Notes under the pieces: model-generated
Told to the model about the DNA's origin: nothing
The model's database searches: none
Seen by the model: only the letters and a program-made list of their open reading frames with translations
Assembly (NCBI RefSeq): GCF_041438805.1
Contig: NZ_CP109190.1
Span: 2,170,001-2,234,000 of the forward strand
DNA: 64,000 nt
Direction of reading: 5' to 3'
From: Streptomyces sp. NBC_01707
Lineage (GTDB): Bacteria > Actinomycetota > Actinomycetes > Streptomycetales > Streptomycetaceae
Program-made: the position numbers and the translations under genes
In this document: positions 33,888-42,986 of the stretch, piece by piece
How the letters are laid out: each line of letters begins with the position of its first letter
Position numbering within the stretch: position 1 is the first letter of the stretch

Positions 33888-35360
33888 ATGGACGCTGAAG
33901 CCCTGACACCGGTCCACCTCGACAGGGTGATGGACGGGTTGGCGATGAACTCCGCCTTGCCGGCTCCCATGGTCCGGCGACTGTTCGCATGGCGGCGAGG
34001 TGGGGGAAAGGTGGCGAGCCGTCCGGACCTTACCGAGGACATGCTCGCCGAGATCATCGCGATCGACGACCACTGGCTCCTGCACAGCCTGGCTCTCAAC
34101 GACCGACTGCCGGACCGGTTTCGCATCCGTCTGGCCACCCACCGGGACAAGGCGGTTCGGTCCGCGCTCGTTGTCCACGCCGCGACGGCACCGAGGGAGA
34201 TGCTGGAACAGCTCATCGACGATCCCGATCCACAGGTCCGCCGATACCTGGCCCAGGGCCATCACACGCCGCCCGACCTCCGGGCCCGCCTCGCCACCGA
34301 CTCCGACCCCGCGATCCGCGCCACGCTGGCCGAGCGCTGGACACAAGCGCCCGAAGCGGTCCGCCGGATCCTGCTGACCGATCCCGAGGCCAAGGTCCGC
34401 GCCGCAGCCTGTTCGACCTACTTCGCGCATCGGCCGCACCCGATACCGCCCGCGGACCTGCTGCCGGCACTGCTGGCGGACCCCGTGACCCGGGCGGGCG
34501 CGGTGATTCACGCCGTTCTCGACGCGAACACCGTCCAGCGGCTCGCCGAGGATCCGGACAGCGAGGTACGCGCTGAGCTCGCCCGGCATCCCGATCTGCC
34601 GCCATCGGTCCGCGAGGTCCTTGCCGTCGATCCGGCCTTGAGCGTGCGGGTGCAGGTCTTCGCCCGGCCTGACACGCCGGAACACGTGCGGGCCCAGATC
34701 CACGCCTCGGTCCATGAAATTGCTCGTTCGATGGCCGACCCGGGCCCCGACGCCGACGACGAAACAGTCCTGCAGTGGTATCAAGGCGTCGCCGCACCTA
34801 TGGAGTTGCGGATCCTGCGCCTGGACTGGGTTACGGCCGATCCGCTGCCGCACATCGACTCGCCGTATGTCAGCTTCCGCGTCTCGGCGGCAGCCAGCAA
34901 GGCCGTTCCCGCCAACGCGGTGGCCCGGCTGCTCGACGACGAGGAGGAGATGGTTCGCCTCACCATGGCGCGCACCGCCCCGCACCTGGTTGATCCGGCG
35001 ACCGCGGAGAGCATCGAGCGCCGCTACCGCCCGCGGGACAAGTTCACATTCTGGTGGGACGAAAGGGAGGTCTTGACATTCGCTTCAGACGTCCTGCGCC
35101 GCTTCGCCACGGACCGTGAGCCCCGGCTCCGCTCCTTCGCGCCCCGCGATCCGGATCTACCCTCGGAACTCGCCGAGAAGCTGGCCTCCGACCCCGATGA
35201 CCGTGTCCGCCGCGCGGTCGCGCCCCACCGCAATCTCCCGCTCCCTTCCCTGTTCCGACTCCTCACCGACTCCTCGGAGCGCGTCGCGGAGTCCGCCGGG
35301 GCCTCGCCGTTCCTTCCCGTCGAGCGCATGGAGTGGCTGCTGACCCGGGCAGGCCTGTAG
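33888..35360 (+). CDS. LRV/HEAT-repeat protein
   Basis: A 490-residue cytoplasmic protein made of about ten helical repeats with a consensus of the type LA-DPDP-VR--LA-H--LP---R--LA (for example LIDDPDPQVRRYLAQGHHTP, LAEDPDSEVRAELARHPDLP, LASDPDDRVRRAVAPHRNLP). These are leucine-rich variant (LRV) repeats that form curved solenoids for binding proteins or nucleic acids. No catalytic domain is visible. ATG 33888 has no good ribosome binding site; the frame is open further upstream over the decayed transposase. A remnant with the same repeats lies at 54746-55075. The role is unknown. Confidence 0.8.
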   Translation: MDAEALTPVHLDRVMDGLAMNSALPAPMVRRLFAWRRGGGKVASRPDLTEDMLAEIIAIDDHWLLHSLALNDRLPDRFRIRLATHRDKAVRSALVVHAATAPREMLEQLIDDPDPQVRRYLAQGHHTPPDLRARLATDSDPAIRATLAERWTQAPEAVRRILLTDPEAKVRAAACSTYFAHRPHPIPPADLLPALLADPVTRAGAVIHAVLDANTVQRLAEDPDSEVRAELARHPDLPPSVREVLAVDPALSVRVQVFARPDTPEHVRAQIHASVHEIARSMADPGPDADDETVLQWYQGVAAPMELRILRLDWVTADPLPHIDSPYVSFRVSAAASKAVPANAVARLLDDEEEMVRLTMARTAPHLVDPATAESIERRYRPRDKFTFWWDEREVLTFASDVLRRFATDREPRLRSFAPRDPDLPSELAEKLASDPDDRVRRAVAPHRNLPLPSLFRLLTDSSERVAESAGASPFLPVERMEWLLTRAGL

Positions 35361-36020
35361 CCGTCAAATCCTTGGGTCAGGTCCCCCGACTGTCCGAATC
35401 TTTCGGATCACGGGCTGAGTCCCGGTGCAGGATGTGGCGCTGAGACAGCCGCAGCTCGACCATCGCGGAAACGATGAGACCGTGCGCCTGGCTGAACGAT
35501 CCAGCTCAACCGGATTCTTCCGGCGCTCTTCCTGCCTGGGTGCGGTTCACCGGTCAGGGTCGTACGGCGGGATGGTCCAGCGCAGTACCGCTTCGCCGGC
35601 GCGGGCTTCAAGAGTGGCAGGGTAGACCTGACCGTATGCCCGCTCACCGTGGTGCCGTACGGAGTGGTCCCCGGGGTCCCAGACGAGACCGAGCACCGGG
35701 CAGCCGTCGAGGTCGATGGCACCGACCAGCAGTGGGTGGCTCCACCCGGCCCGGTTGAATCGGTGGAAGTCAGGATGCGGACCCGAAACCCCCGGCCAGC
35801 AGGCCGGACTCCCTCTAGCGCTCAGGGGAACTCACGGGATGTCTCACCGAAGCCCGTCCATCTACCCTCCACGACTGGGGAGTTGACGTCGCCCGGTTCG
35901 GATCCAAGCAGACCCGCGAGGCAGCGGCGCGACTCATTCGGTCTCCCTGAGCCGCGGCCACGGTCGCGAGCCGACCGGCCCGGTACGGGGGCCGCTCGAC
36001 ACCGCGGCCCCCGTCGTGAC
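35361..36020. other. Intergenic stretch with coding-like remnants
   Basis: 660 bp without a complete gene. On the minus strand 35554-35840 is open and reads like protein (for example HPLLVGAIDLDGCPVLGLVW and RWTIPPYDPDR before a stop) but has no start or known domain. On the plus strand 35819-35953 reads LTEARPSTLHDWGVDVARFG before a stop. Both look like fragments of lost genes. Confidence 0.4.
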
Positions 36021-37274
36021 TCATCCGTTCAGCAGAACCGGGAAGGCCTCCATGTCGTTCTGCGTCATCACCGGCAGCTTGCGGATCTCCTCGTCCGGCA
36101 CGGCAAGCCGCAGCCCGGGAAAGCGCCCGAACAGCGCAGGCAGAGCGACCCCGGCCTCCACCCGCGAGAGTGCCGCTCCCGGGCAGATGTGCGGGCCGTG
36201 ACCGAAGGTCATGTGGCGGATCGGAGTCGGCCGGGTGATGTCGAAGGCATCGGCATCCGGTCCGTGCTGCTCGATGTCACGGCCGATGACCCGGTAGGAG
36301 ATGACGACACCCTCCCCCTTGGCGATCACGTCGTCGCCGACCTGAATGTCCTCCGTGGCGAACCGCATCAGCAGATGCGTGGTGGGGGTGTCCCAGCGCA
36401 GCGTCTCCTCGATCACCGTCTCCCACGGGATCTCGCCGTCGAGAACCAGGCGCAGCTGGTCGGGATGGGCGAGCAGGGCCCGTACCGCATTGAGGATCAG
36501 CCCGATGGTGGTCTCGTGCCCCGCCGCCACCATGGCCTTGAGATTGCCGACCACCTCTTCCTCGGTGAGCGGGTCCCCACCCTCCTCGGCAAGGATGAGC
36601 GCACTGGTGAGATCGTCCGTCGGCCGAGCGGTCTTCTCGCGGACGAGTCCGGCGTAGAAGACGTCCAGCTCGGCGAGCAGGGCCATCCGTTCCTCGTGCG
36701 GGGTGAGCATGGAGAAGAAAGCCTTGTACTTCTTCGTCAGCATGGCGTGCTCGGACTCTTCGACGCCCATGAGCATGCCGACCACCCGCATCGGCAGCGG
36801 CTGCGCGAACACGGACTTGAGGTCGACCACGCCGTCCTTGCCCTGTTCGGCCAGAGCGTCCAGCAGCTCCTCGGTGAACTTCTCGATGTTCGGCCGTATC
36901 GCTTCGAGCCGGCGCGGTGTGATCGCCTGGGAGGTCTTGGTGCGCAGCCGCCGGTGCTCCTCGCCGTCCACGGTGAACATGGAGCGCCCGGCATCGATCA
37001 TGCCGATCAGCGGCCAGGCGTGCGTCACCGCTCCGCTCTGCCAGAGCCCCCACGCCTCGATGTCCTTCACCAGGCGCGGGTCGACCAGCAGTTGACGGGC
37101 CTCGGCATGCCGGGTGACGGTCCAGGCCGGCACACCGAGCAGCTCGATCCTGGCGAGCGGTCCGACATCGCGCAGCCGCGCCGTCTCACCGTCCAGGTCC
37201 TGGACCATGGGGTCGATGACCACGGTCGCGCCGGCCGAGGCTGCCTCGTGGGCAGCGGCGTGAGGGCAGTTCAA
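36021..37274 (-). CDS. Cytochrome P450, CYP154-like
   Basis: A 417-residue P450. The start is TTG 37274 with GGAG 7 bases upstream, overlapping the stop of the neighbouring P450 as TTGA. It has the I-helix motif AAGHETTIG, ExxR in EETLRWDTP, and the heme loop FGHGPHICPGAALS. The N-terminal half (DGETARLRDVGPLARIEL; DPRLVKDIEAWG; WPLIGMIDAGRSMFTVDG) matches the CYP154 family of streptomycetes, which oxidises steroid- and macrolide-like substrates in vitro. CYP154 genes typically stand next to a CYP157 gene at the end of a conservon (cvn) operon; here no cvn genes are seen. Confidence 0.88.
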   Translation of the reverse strand: MNCPHAAAHEAASAGATVVIDPMVQDLDGETARLRDVGPLARIELLGVPAWTVTRHAEARQLLVDPRLVKDIEAWGLWQSGAVTHAWPLIGMIDAGRSMFTVDGEEHRRLRTKTSQAITPRRLEAIRPNIEKFTEELLDALAEQGKDGVVDLKSVFAQPLPMRVVGMLMGVEESEHAMLTKKYKAFFSMLTPHEERMALLAELDVFYAGLVREKTARPTDDLTSALILAEEGGDPLTEEEVVGNLKAMVAAGHETTIGLILNAVRALLAHPDQLRLVLDGEIPWETVIEETLRWDTPTTHLLMRFATEDIQVGDDVIAKGEGVVISYRVIGRDIEQHGPDADAFDITRPTPIRHMTFGHGPHICPGAALSRVEAGVALPALFGRFPGLRLAVPDEEIRKLPVMTQNDMEAFPVLLNG

Positions 37275-38569
37275 GAGAAGTCTCCTGTCGTACGTACGGG
37301 GCTGAACCGGACGGGCAGCGATTCCATCCCGCGCAGAAAGGCGGACCGCCGCCGGACGAGTGTCTGCGCGGCAACCGCCAGGGCGAGATCGGGCAGCCGG
37401 TCGAGGAGCACCTCGATTCCGGTACGGGCGATGGTCTCGGCGATCTCCTGGGCGGGGAACGGGCAGCGGTACTCGCCGTAACTGAACGCCAGATGTGAAC
37501 TGTTGCCGCCCTGGCCGGACGGGTGGCCGGTGGAGAGATGCTGCCGCACATGCGGATCGGAGTTGGCCGCGCCCAGGCCGAGCAGCAGCATGTCCCCGGC
37601 CCGGATCGACCGGCCGGCGAGCCGGGTGTCCCGGGCCGCCCAGCGACCGGCCAGGATCTGGGTCGGGCTCTCCTCCCAGAGAACCTCGTTCATCGCTTCG
37701 GCGACACTGTGCCGGCCGCCGGAGAGGGAGTCGGCGAACTGCTCGTCGGTGAGCATCAGCCGCAGGGAGTTGCTGATCCAGTCGGCGGTGGTCAGGTGCC
37801 CGGCGGCCGTGATGGCCATCAGGTCGAGGGCGAACTCCTCCTCGGTGAACGGCTCGTGGTACGTAAGCATCCGAGAGGTCACGTCGTCCCCGGGCGCCGC
37901 CCGCTTGGCCGCGACCAGCCGCTGCATGTGTTCGCCGAACCTCGCATACGCGCTCTGCGCGTCGGGCCCGCCGTCGGCCAGGTCCTTCAGCACCCGGGCG
38001 ATGTCCGCCCCTTCCGCGTCGGGGAAGCCGACGAGTCGGGCGAGGACCAGCACGGGCAGCGGCTCGGCGAAGTCCGCGACCAGATCGGCGGTGCCGCGTG
38101 TGCAGATGCCGTCGATGAGCCGGTCCGCCAACTCCTCGCAGTGGCGCCGGATTTCGAACGGGTCCGCGCCCTCCAGGGCGGCGCCCACCATTTCGGCGTG
38201 GCGGCGGTGCTCGGCGCCCGCGGTGAAGTAGATCGAGGGCATCGGGCGCCCGACCATCGGGAGCAGTGGCCAGTCGTCGGGAATGTGCGGCCACTGGTTC
38301 CAGAGGCCGACGTCCCGGGGGAACAACTCGCCGTCGCTGGTGACCTGGTGGAGTTCCCGGTAGCCGATCACCAGCCAGGCGGGGAACCCGCCGGGCAGCT
38401 CGACGGGCACGACGGGACCGTGTTCGCGCCGCACGGTGCGGTAGAGGGTCTGGGGCTCGGTATGGAACTCGGGGCCGCTGAGGGGCACTGCGCCCGCGCC
38501 GTGCCGAACGGGGCAGCCGGCGCCCCGTGGTTCCGCGGGCGTGGGTTCGGTGGTTGAGGGGCGCGTCAT
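37271..38569 (-). CDS. Cytochrome P450, CYP157-like, lacking the ExxR arginine
   Basis: A 432-residue P450 with the I-helix segment AAGHLTTADW and a heme-binding loop FSYGEYRCPFPAQEIA that keeps the cysteine. The K-helix, which normally reads ExxR, reads NEVLWEESPTQ: the arginine position is Trp. Loss of ExxR is the mark of the CYP157 family (an EQSLW-type motif in S. coelicolor). The family is usually co-encoded with CYP154, exactly as here. AAGGAG precedes ATG 38569 by 8 bases. The biochemical role of CYP157 is unknown. Confidence 0.87.
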   Translation of the reverse strand: MTRPSTTEPTPAEPRGAGCPVRHGAGAVPLSGPEFHTEPQTLYRTVRREHGPVVPVELPGGFPAWLVIGYRELHQVTSDGELFPRDVGLWNQWPHIPDDWPLLPMVGRPMPSIYFTAGAEHRRHAEMVGAALEGADPFEIRRHCEELADRLIDGICTRGTADLVADFAEPLPVLVLARLVGFPDAEGADIARVLKDLADGGPDAQSAYARFGEHMQRLVAAKRAAPGDDVTSRMLTYHEPFTEEEFALDLMAITAAGHLTTADWISNSLRLMLTDEQFADSLSGGRHSVAEAMNEVLWEESPTQILAGRWAARDTRLAGRSIRAGDMLLLGLGAANSDPHVRQHLSTGHPSGQGGNSSHLAFSYGEYRCPFPAQEIAETIARTGIEVLLDRLPDLALAVAAQTLVRRRSAFLRGMESLPVRFSPVRTTGDFS

Positions 38570-38839
38570 CGAGCTGACTCCTTCGGTGGCGGCGACTCGC
38601 GTTGCGTACCCACGATCAACGCGGCACCACTATAGGGATGCGGAGTGAAACTTCGATGCCAATCGCGATCACTCTCTCCACAACTCTGATCACAACACCC
38701 TCCGAGTTGCTCCGGACCCTGCAACCACCCGTTGACATGCACCTGCGTAATGGTGAATCCTCGCGCGAGAAGTTGCGCGATCTGACGCATGTTCGAGCAT
38801 TTGCAAACATCCAGTGCTTGTTTCGAAGGGATGTATCCC
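38570..38839. promoter_or_regulatory. Divergent gap between P450 pair and secreted GH31
   Basis: 270 bp containing promoters for both directions. It is relatively AT-rich near 38641-38700 and 38789-38830. A loose dyad ATGTT-N11-AAACAT (about 38789-38810) lies just before the GH31 gene. None of the 14-bp palindromes is present. Confidence 0.35.
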
Positions 38840-41512
38840 GTGCGAAGACTTCACCAACGAGCCCGCCGCCCGGCCTTGGCCGCGGCAGGACTCGCCGCCG
38901 CTCTGGCCGCCGCTCTGCTCGGCGCCCCCGCCGAACCCGCCCACGCGGCGACCCCCGCGAGTGCCGTGCTCGATGACGCCCACGGAAGCGTGACGTGGCA
39001 GAGCCCCGTCTATCCCAAGGGAACGGTCGGCGGCCCCGACGACTGTCCGCCGGCCGCCGAGGACCCGGACAACAAGGTCTGCGACCGCTTCGACCTCACC
39101 GTGTCGACCCCCGACGGCTACTGGGACGACAACCCGGAGGGTGGTGTGCCGATCTCCATCGAGTGGCAGAAGCCCGCCGAGGACTTCGACATGTACATCT
39201 ACGACTCCGCCGGCAAGCAGGTCGCCTCCAGCGCGGGCACGGCCGACCCCGAGGCCACGGTGATCCCCCGGGCCGACGGTACGTACCACGTGATCGTCGT
39301 GCCGTACGACGTCACCGACAACTCGTTCACGGGTAAGGCCTATCTGCCGGAGACCACCGACTCGGGAAACCTGACCTCCTTCAGCGGGGGGCACGGCAGC
39401 TACTCCATCGAAGCCGGAGAGCTCAAGGCAAAGGCAGACTTCCTCACGGATGGCCAACTCCGCCTCCAGGCATCCCCCTCGGGTGAGTTCACCGACCCGG
39501 CCGGCTCGGCGATCATCCGCAAGCAGCCCACGGTGCAGAAACACACCAGCACCTTCGACAAGGGCGACTACTACGGCATCCGCTCCCCCGACGCCGTCCT
39601 GCGTGTCTACAAGAAGCCACTGCGCTTCGGCCTCTACAAGGCCGACAACCGCACCCGTATCTGGCAGGAGGACAAGCCCCTGCGCTGGTCCACCGGCGGT
39701 ATGCGGCAGAGCCTGGAGCGCGGCGCGGACGAGCAGTTCTTCGGCGGTGGCGAACAGAACGGCAGCTTCTCGCACCGCGACAAGACGGTCTACGTGGCCA
39801 ACAACACCAACTGGAACGAAGGGGGCTACAACAACTCCCAGCCCTTCTACCTCTCCAGTGCGGGCTACGGCGTCTACCGCAACACCTTCGCGCCCGGCGT
39901 CTACCACTTCGGCTCCCCGGTCCAGACCGGCCAGCAGGAACGGCGCCTCGACGCGTACTACTTCATCGGTGACGCGAAGAAGGTGATCGGCAAGTACACC
40001 TCCCTGGTCGGCAAGCCGTTCATGCCGCCGGTGTACGGCCTCGAACCGGGTGACGCCGACTGCTACCTGCACAACGCCAACCAGGGCGAGCGCCACACCC
40101 TGGACGCCCTGAAGGTCGCCGACGGCTATACGCAGAACCAGATTCCGCTGGGCTGGATGCTCGTCAACGACGGCTACGGCTGCGGCTACGAGAACCTGCC
40201 GGAGACCGCCAAGGGCCTCCAGGACCACAACGCCCAGCTGGGACTCTGGACCCAGAACGGCCTCGACCAGCTCGCCGACCAGGTGAAGGCGGGGCAGCGG
40301 GTCGCCAAGCTCGACGTCGCCTGGGTCGGTCAGGGGTACGGCATGGCGCTGGACGCCTGCGACGACGCCAAGGCCGGCATCGAGGACAACAGCGACGCCC
40401 GCGGCTTCGTCTGGCTGCCCGTCTCCTGGGCAGGCGCGCAGCGCTGCGGCGTCCTGTGGAGCGGCGACCAGTCGCTGTCCTGGGACTTCGTGCGCTGGCA
40501 GATTCCCACCTACGCCGGCGCCACCATGTCCGGCATCGCGTACAACACCGGTGACGTCGGCAGCATCTACCGCCACGACGCCAAGATGTACGCCCGCGAT
40601 CTGCAGGCCAAGTCGTTCCTCCCGGCCCTGATGACGATGGACGGCTGGGCGACGGACCTGACGACCAAGCAGAAGATCAACCAGCAGCCCTGGGTGGACG
40701 GCGAGCCGTACACCTCCATCAACCGCAAGTACCTCCAGCTGCGGGAGCGGCTGCTGCCGTACCTCTACACCCTGTCCGCCGAGGCCACGAAGACCGGCGT
40801 GGGCTCGGTGCGCCCGCTGTGGCTGGAGTACCCGGACGACCCCGAGACCCTGGGCGCGAACGCCAAGTACGAGTACCTGGCGGGCTCCGACTTCCTGGTG
40901 GCCCCGGTCTACGAGGACTCCGACACCCGCAACGGCATCTACCTGCCCAAGGGCACCTGGACCGACTACTGGACGGGGAAGACATACCAGGGCCCGACCA
41001 CGGTCAACGGCTACCACGCGCCCATCGACACCCTGCCCCTGTTCGTCAAGGGCGGCTCCATCGTGCCGATGTGGCCGAAGGGCACGACGTCCTGGCAGAC
41101 CCGGGACCGGCACGAGCTGGACTACGACCTGTACCCCCAGGGCACGAGCACGTACACCCTGTACGAGGACGACGGCGTGACCCGGAAGTTCACCGAGGGC
41201 GCCTCGGCGACGCAACAGGTACGCGTGCAGGCACCCACCCACGGAAAGGCGAGCACCACCATCGAGGTCGGTGCGAGTGTGGGGAGTTACGAGGGCAAGC
41301 CTGCCACCCGGGCGTACCGATTCACCGTGCACGGCAAGGACGCACCGTCGCAGGTGGTCCTGAACGGCAGCCGCCTCCAGCGGCTGACCTCCGCAACGGC
41401 CCTCGCCTCGGCCGCGTCGGGCTGGTACACGGACCCCGCGACCGGGATCACGGAGATCAAGACGCCGTCGGTCTCCACGGGGCGCGGCTTCACGGTCGAA
41501 CTGCGCAAGTAG
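38840..41512 (+). CDS. Secreted GH31 alpha-glycosidase with PPC-like N-terminal domain
   Basis: An 890-residue exported glycosidase. I choose GTG 38840, with GAAGGG 9 bases upstream; ATGs at 38789 and 38831 are in frame but poorly placed. The signal peptide ends around PAEPAHAAT. Residues of about 40-160 (IEWQKPAEDFDMYIYDSAGKQV; GTYHVIVVPYD) resemble a bacterial pre-peptidase C-terminal (PPC) domain. A GH31 barrel follows, with nucleophile Asp492 in KLDVAWVGQGYG and acid/base Asp572 in NTGDVGSI, then beta-sandwich domains. It is not close to the YicI-type enzyme of this window, so its substrate is a different alpha-glycoside, still unknown. Confidence 0.88.
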   Translation: MRRLHQRARRPALAAAGLAAALAAALLGAPAEPAHAATPASAVLDDAHGSVTWQSPVYPKGTVGGPDDCPPAAEDPDNKVCDRFDLTVSTPDGYWDDNPEGGVPISIEWQKPAEDFDMYIYDSAGKQVASSAGTADPEATVIPRADGTYHVIVVPYDVTDNSFTGKAYLPETTDSGNLTSFSGGHGSYSIEAGELKAKADFLTDGQLRLQASPSGEFTDPAGSAIIRKQPTVQKHTSTFDKGDYYGIRSPDAVLRVYKKPLRFGLYKADNRTRIWQEDKPLRWSTGGMRQSLERGADEQFFGGGEQNGSFSHRDKTVYVANNTNWNEGGYNNSQPFYLSSAGYGVYRNTFAPGVYHFGSPVQTGQQERRLDAYYFIGDAKKVIGKYTSLVGKPFMPPVYGLEPGDADCYLHNANQGERHTLDALKVADGYTQNQIPLGWMLVNDGYGCGYENLPETAKGLQDHNAQLGLWTQNGLDQLADQVKAGQRVAKLDVAWVGQGYGMALDACDDAKAGIEDNSDARGFVWLPVSWAGAQRCGVLWSGDQSLSWDFVRWQIPTYAGATMSGIAYNTGDVGSIYRHDAKMYARDLQAKSFLPALMTMDGWATDLTTKQKINQQPWVDGEPYTSINRKYLQLRERLLPYLYTLSAEATKTGVGSVRPLWLEYPDDPETLGANAKYEYLAGSDFLVAPVYEDSDTRNGIYLPKGTWTDYWTGKTYQGPTTVNGYHAPIDTLPLFVKGGSIVPMWPKGTTSWQTRDRHELDYDLYPQGTSTYTLYEDDGVTRKFTEGASATQQVRVQAPTHGKASTTIEVGASVGSYEGKPATRAYRFTVHGKDAPSQVVLNGSRLQRLTSATALASAASGWYTDPATGITEIKTPSVSTGRGFTVELRK

Positions 41513-41522
41513 CGAGCACGAG

Positions 41523-41552
41523 GTCAGGGGTTGTCTTCGGACAGCCCCTGAC
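41523..41552. terminator. Terminator with UUCG tetraloop after secreted GH31
   Basis: GTCAGGGGTTGTC at 41523-41535 pairs with GACAGCCCCTGAC at 41540-41552 (one G-U pair) around a TTCG loop. It stands 10 bp after the stop. Confidence 0.85.
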
Positions 41553-41756
41553 GCGTGTCAACGACGCGCAGCGTGAATCGGCCCGACAAGGGCCTCCAGT
41601 CCGCCCTGAACCGCGGCGCCTTCCGCACCGCGTGGCGGATACTCGGCCGTCATCCGTAATGAGGAAGGGGACGACCCAGCCTGATGGCTCGGGCCAGACA
41701 TACGCGTGGGACCCGACGCGGCGGTGCGCGGCAGGTCCCACGAGGTTGCGCCCTGC

Positions 41757-41969
41757 TCAGACCGACCGGTCGGCGGCCAATCCGACGAACCCGGCCCACG
41801 CGTGAGGAGAGACGGTCAGGACCGGTCCGGCGGCGACCTTCGAGTCCCGGATGTGTACGGCTCCGGGGGCGTTGGCGACCTCCACGCACTGACCGCCCTC
41901 GGCACCGCTGTAACTGCTCCTGAACCAGGTGAGTTCCTGAACGGCACCCGGGGTCTCTGCGGTGTTCAT
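41757..41969 (-). CDS. DUF397 small acidic protein
   Basis: A 70-residue DUF397 protein (LTWFRSSYSGAEGGQCVEVANAPGAVHIRDSK, WAGFVGLAA). In Streptomyces these proteins are encoded beside WhiJ/Scr1-like HTH regulators and counteract or modulate them. ATG 41969 overlaps the stop of the HTH gene as ATGA, so the two are coupled and made together. No other domain is present. Confidence 0.88.
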   Translation of the reverse strand: MNTAETPGAVQELTWFRSSYSGAEGGQCVEVANAPGAVHIRDSKVAAGPVLTVSPHAWAGFVGLAADRSV

Positions 41970-42838
41970 AGCTCTCCCAGCAACTTCTCGATGTATCCCA
42001 GGGTCTCTCGCGGAGTGAGAGCCTGGGACCGGATGATCCCATAGCGCGCAGCGGCGAGACGGACCTCTTCGCGATCCGTCAACAGACTGCTTCGGCCTTG
42101 GACCTCCATGTACGTGAGCTGCTCGCCACCCTTGCGCGTGATGACGGTGAATGGGCCGTCCACTCCCGCGTTGTCCTCACGGTCGAGCGGCATGACCTGA
42201 ATCTCCACATTGCGCTTCCTGCCGATGAGAAGCAGCTGTTCGAGCTGACCTCGCAGCACCGCCTTCCCACCAAGGCACCTACGCACAACTGACTCTTCGA
42301 GAACGAAGCTCAGCAGTGGCGCGGGCCAGCGGTTGAAGATCTCTTGTCGGGCGAGGCGTGCCGCCACTCGCAGCTCGATCGTCTCCTCATCCAGCAGAGG
42401 GCGACGCATCGCGAGCAACGCACGCGTGTACTCCTCGGTCTGCAACAACCCGTTGACAACGTGGGTGTCGTACACACACAGCTCGACCGCCTCCGCCTCC
42501 AAGCGCGCCATATCCCGGAAGAAGGCGGGGTACTGCGCCCGCCCGATCTCCTCCTTCAACGCCTTGAGGACGCCCCCGGCATCCAGCACCTCGTCCGCCC
42601 GGTCGATGAACCTCGGCGGCGGGATACGCCGCCCCTGCTCGAAGGACGCGACCGACTGTCCGGCGTACCCCACGCGCTCCCCGAACTCGGGCCGCTCCAG
42701 CCCCGCTCGAATCCGCAGCAGCTTCAGCTGTCTGCCGAACGCGGTCACCACGCCCGATCCCGGTTCGTCCTCCGGCCGGGTCCCGGCACCATCCCGTACA
42801 CCCTGCTCGCCCTTGTCCATCGGCTCCGAAGAGTCCAT
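41966..42838 (-). CDS. HTH regulator with DUF5753 (Scr1/WhiJ-like)
   Basis: A 290-residue regulator. After a Gly/Glu-rich N-terminus, an XRE-type HTH spans about residues 32-90 (FGRQLKLLRIRAGLERPEFGERVGYAGQSVASFEQGRRIP). The rest is a DUF5753 domain (ARLEAEAVELCVYDTHVVNGLLQTEEYTRAL; GQLEQLLLIGRKRNVEIQVMPL). ATG 42838 follows GGTGGGG. Together with the DUF397 partner and the divergent ATPase gene it is one of the paralogous sets that influence aerial growth and antibiotic formation in streptomycetes. The signal is unknown. Confidence 0.9.
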   Translation of the reverse strand: MDSSEPMDKGEQGVRDGAGTRPEDEPGSGVVTAFGRQLKLLRIRAGLERPEFGERVGYAGQSVASFEQGRRIPPPRFIDRADEVLDAGGVLKALKEEIGRAQYPAFFRDMARLEAEAVELCVYDTHVVNGLLQTEEYTRALLAMRRPLLDEETIELRVAARLARQEIFNRWPAPLLSFVLEESVVRRCLGGKAVLRGQLEQLLLIGRKRNVEIQVMPLDREDNAGVDGPFTVITRKGGEQLTYMEVQGRSSLLTDREEVRLAAARYGIIRSQALTPRETLGYIEKLLGEL

Positions 42839-42940
42839 CGGCCCCACCACCTCACCGGCCCAACGCCGCGCCCCGAACTTCGTCACGCGGCGCGCCTCGT
42901 ACACACCGCACGCCGTCGCGTACAACCGACACCCGACGGC

Positions 42941-42978
42941 GCGTCACCGCTGGTCACGCTACGCCACCGAGCGTCACC
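42941..42978. promoter_or_regulatory. Repeated GTCAC elements in the HTH/ATPase divergent promoter
   Basis: GCGTCACC at 42941-42948 and 42971-42978, and GGTCACGC at 42952-42959 in reverse sense, sit in the 148-bp gap between the divergent genes. The first pair makes a nearly symmetric 19-bp dyad. These are candidate binding sites for the HTH protein; the second copy overlaps the leader of the ATPase gene. Confidence 0.4.
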
Positions 42979-42986
42979 ATGAAGGC

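Noticed and set aside
35649..38557. Long plus-strand frames opposite the two P450 genes
   Set aside because: Both P450 proteins have complete heme and I-helix motifs on the minus strand, so the plus-strand frames are shadows.
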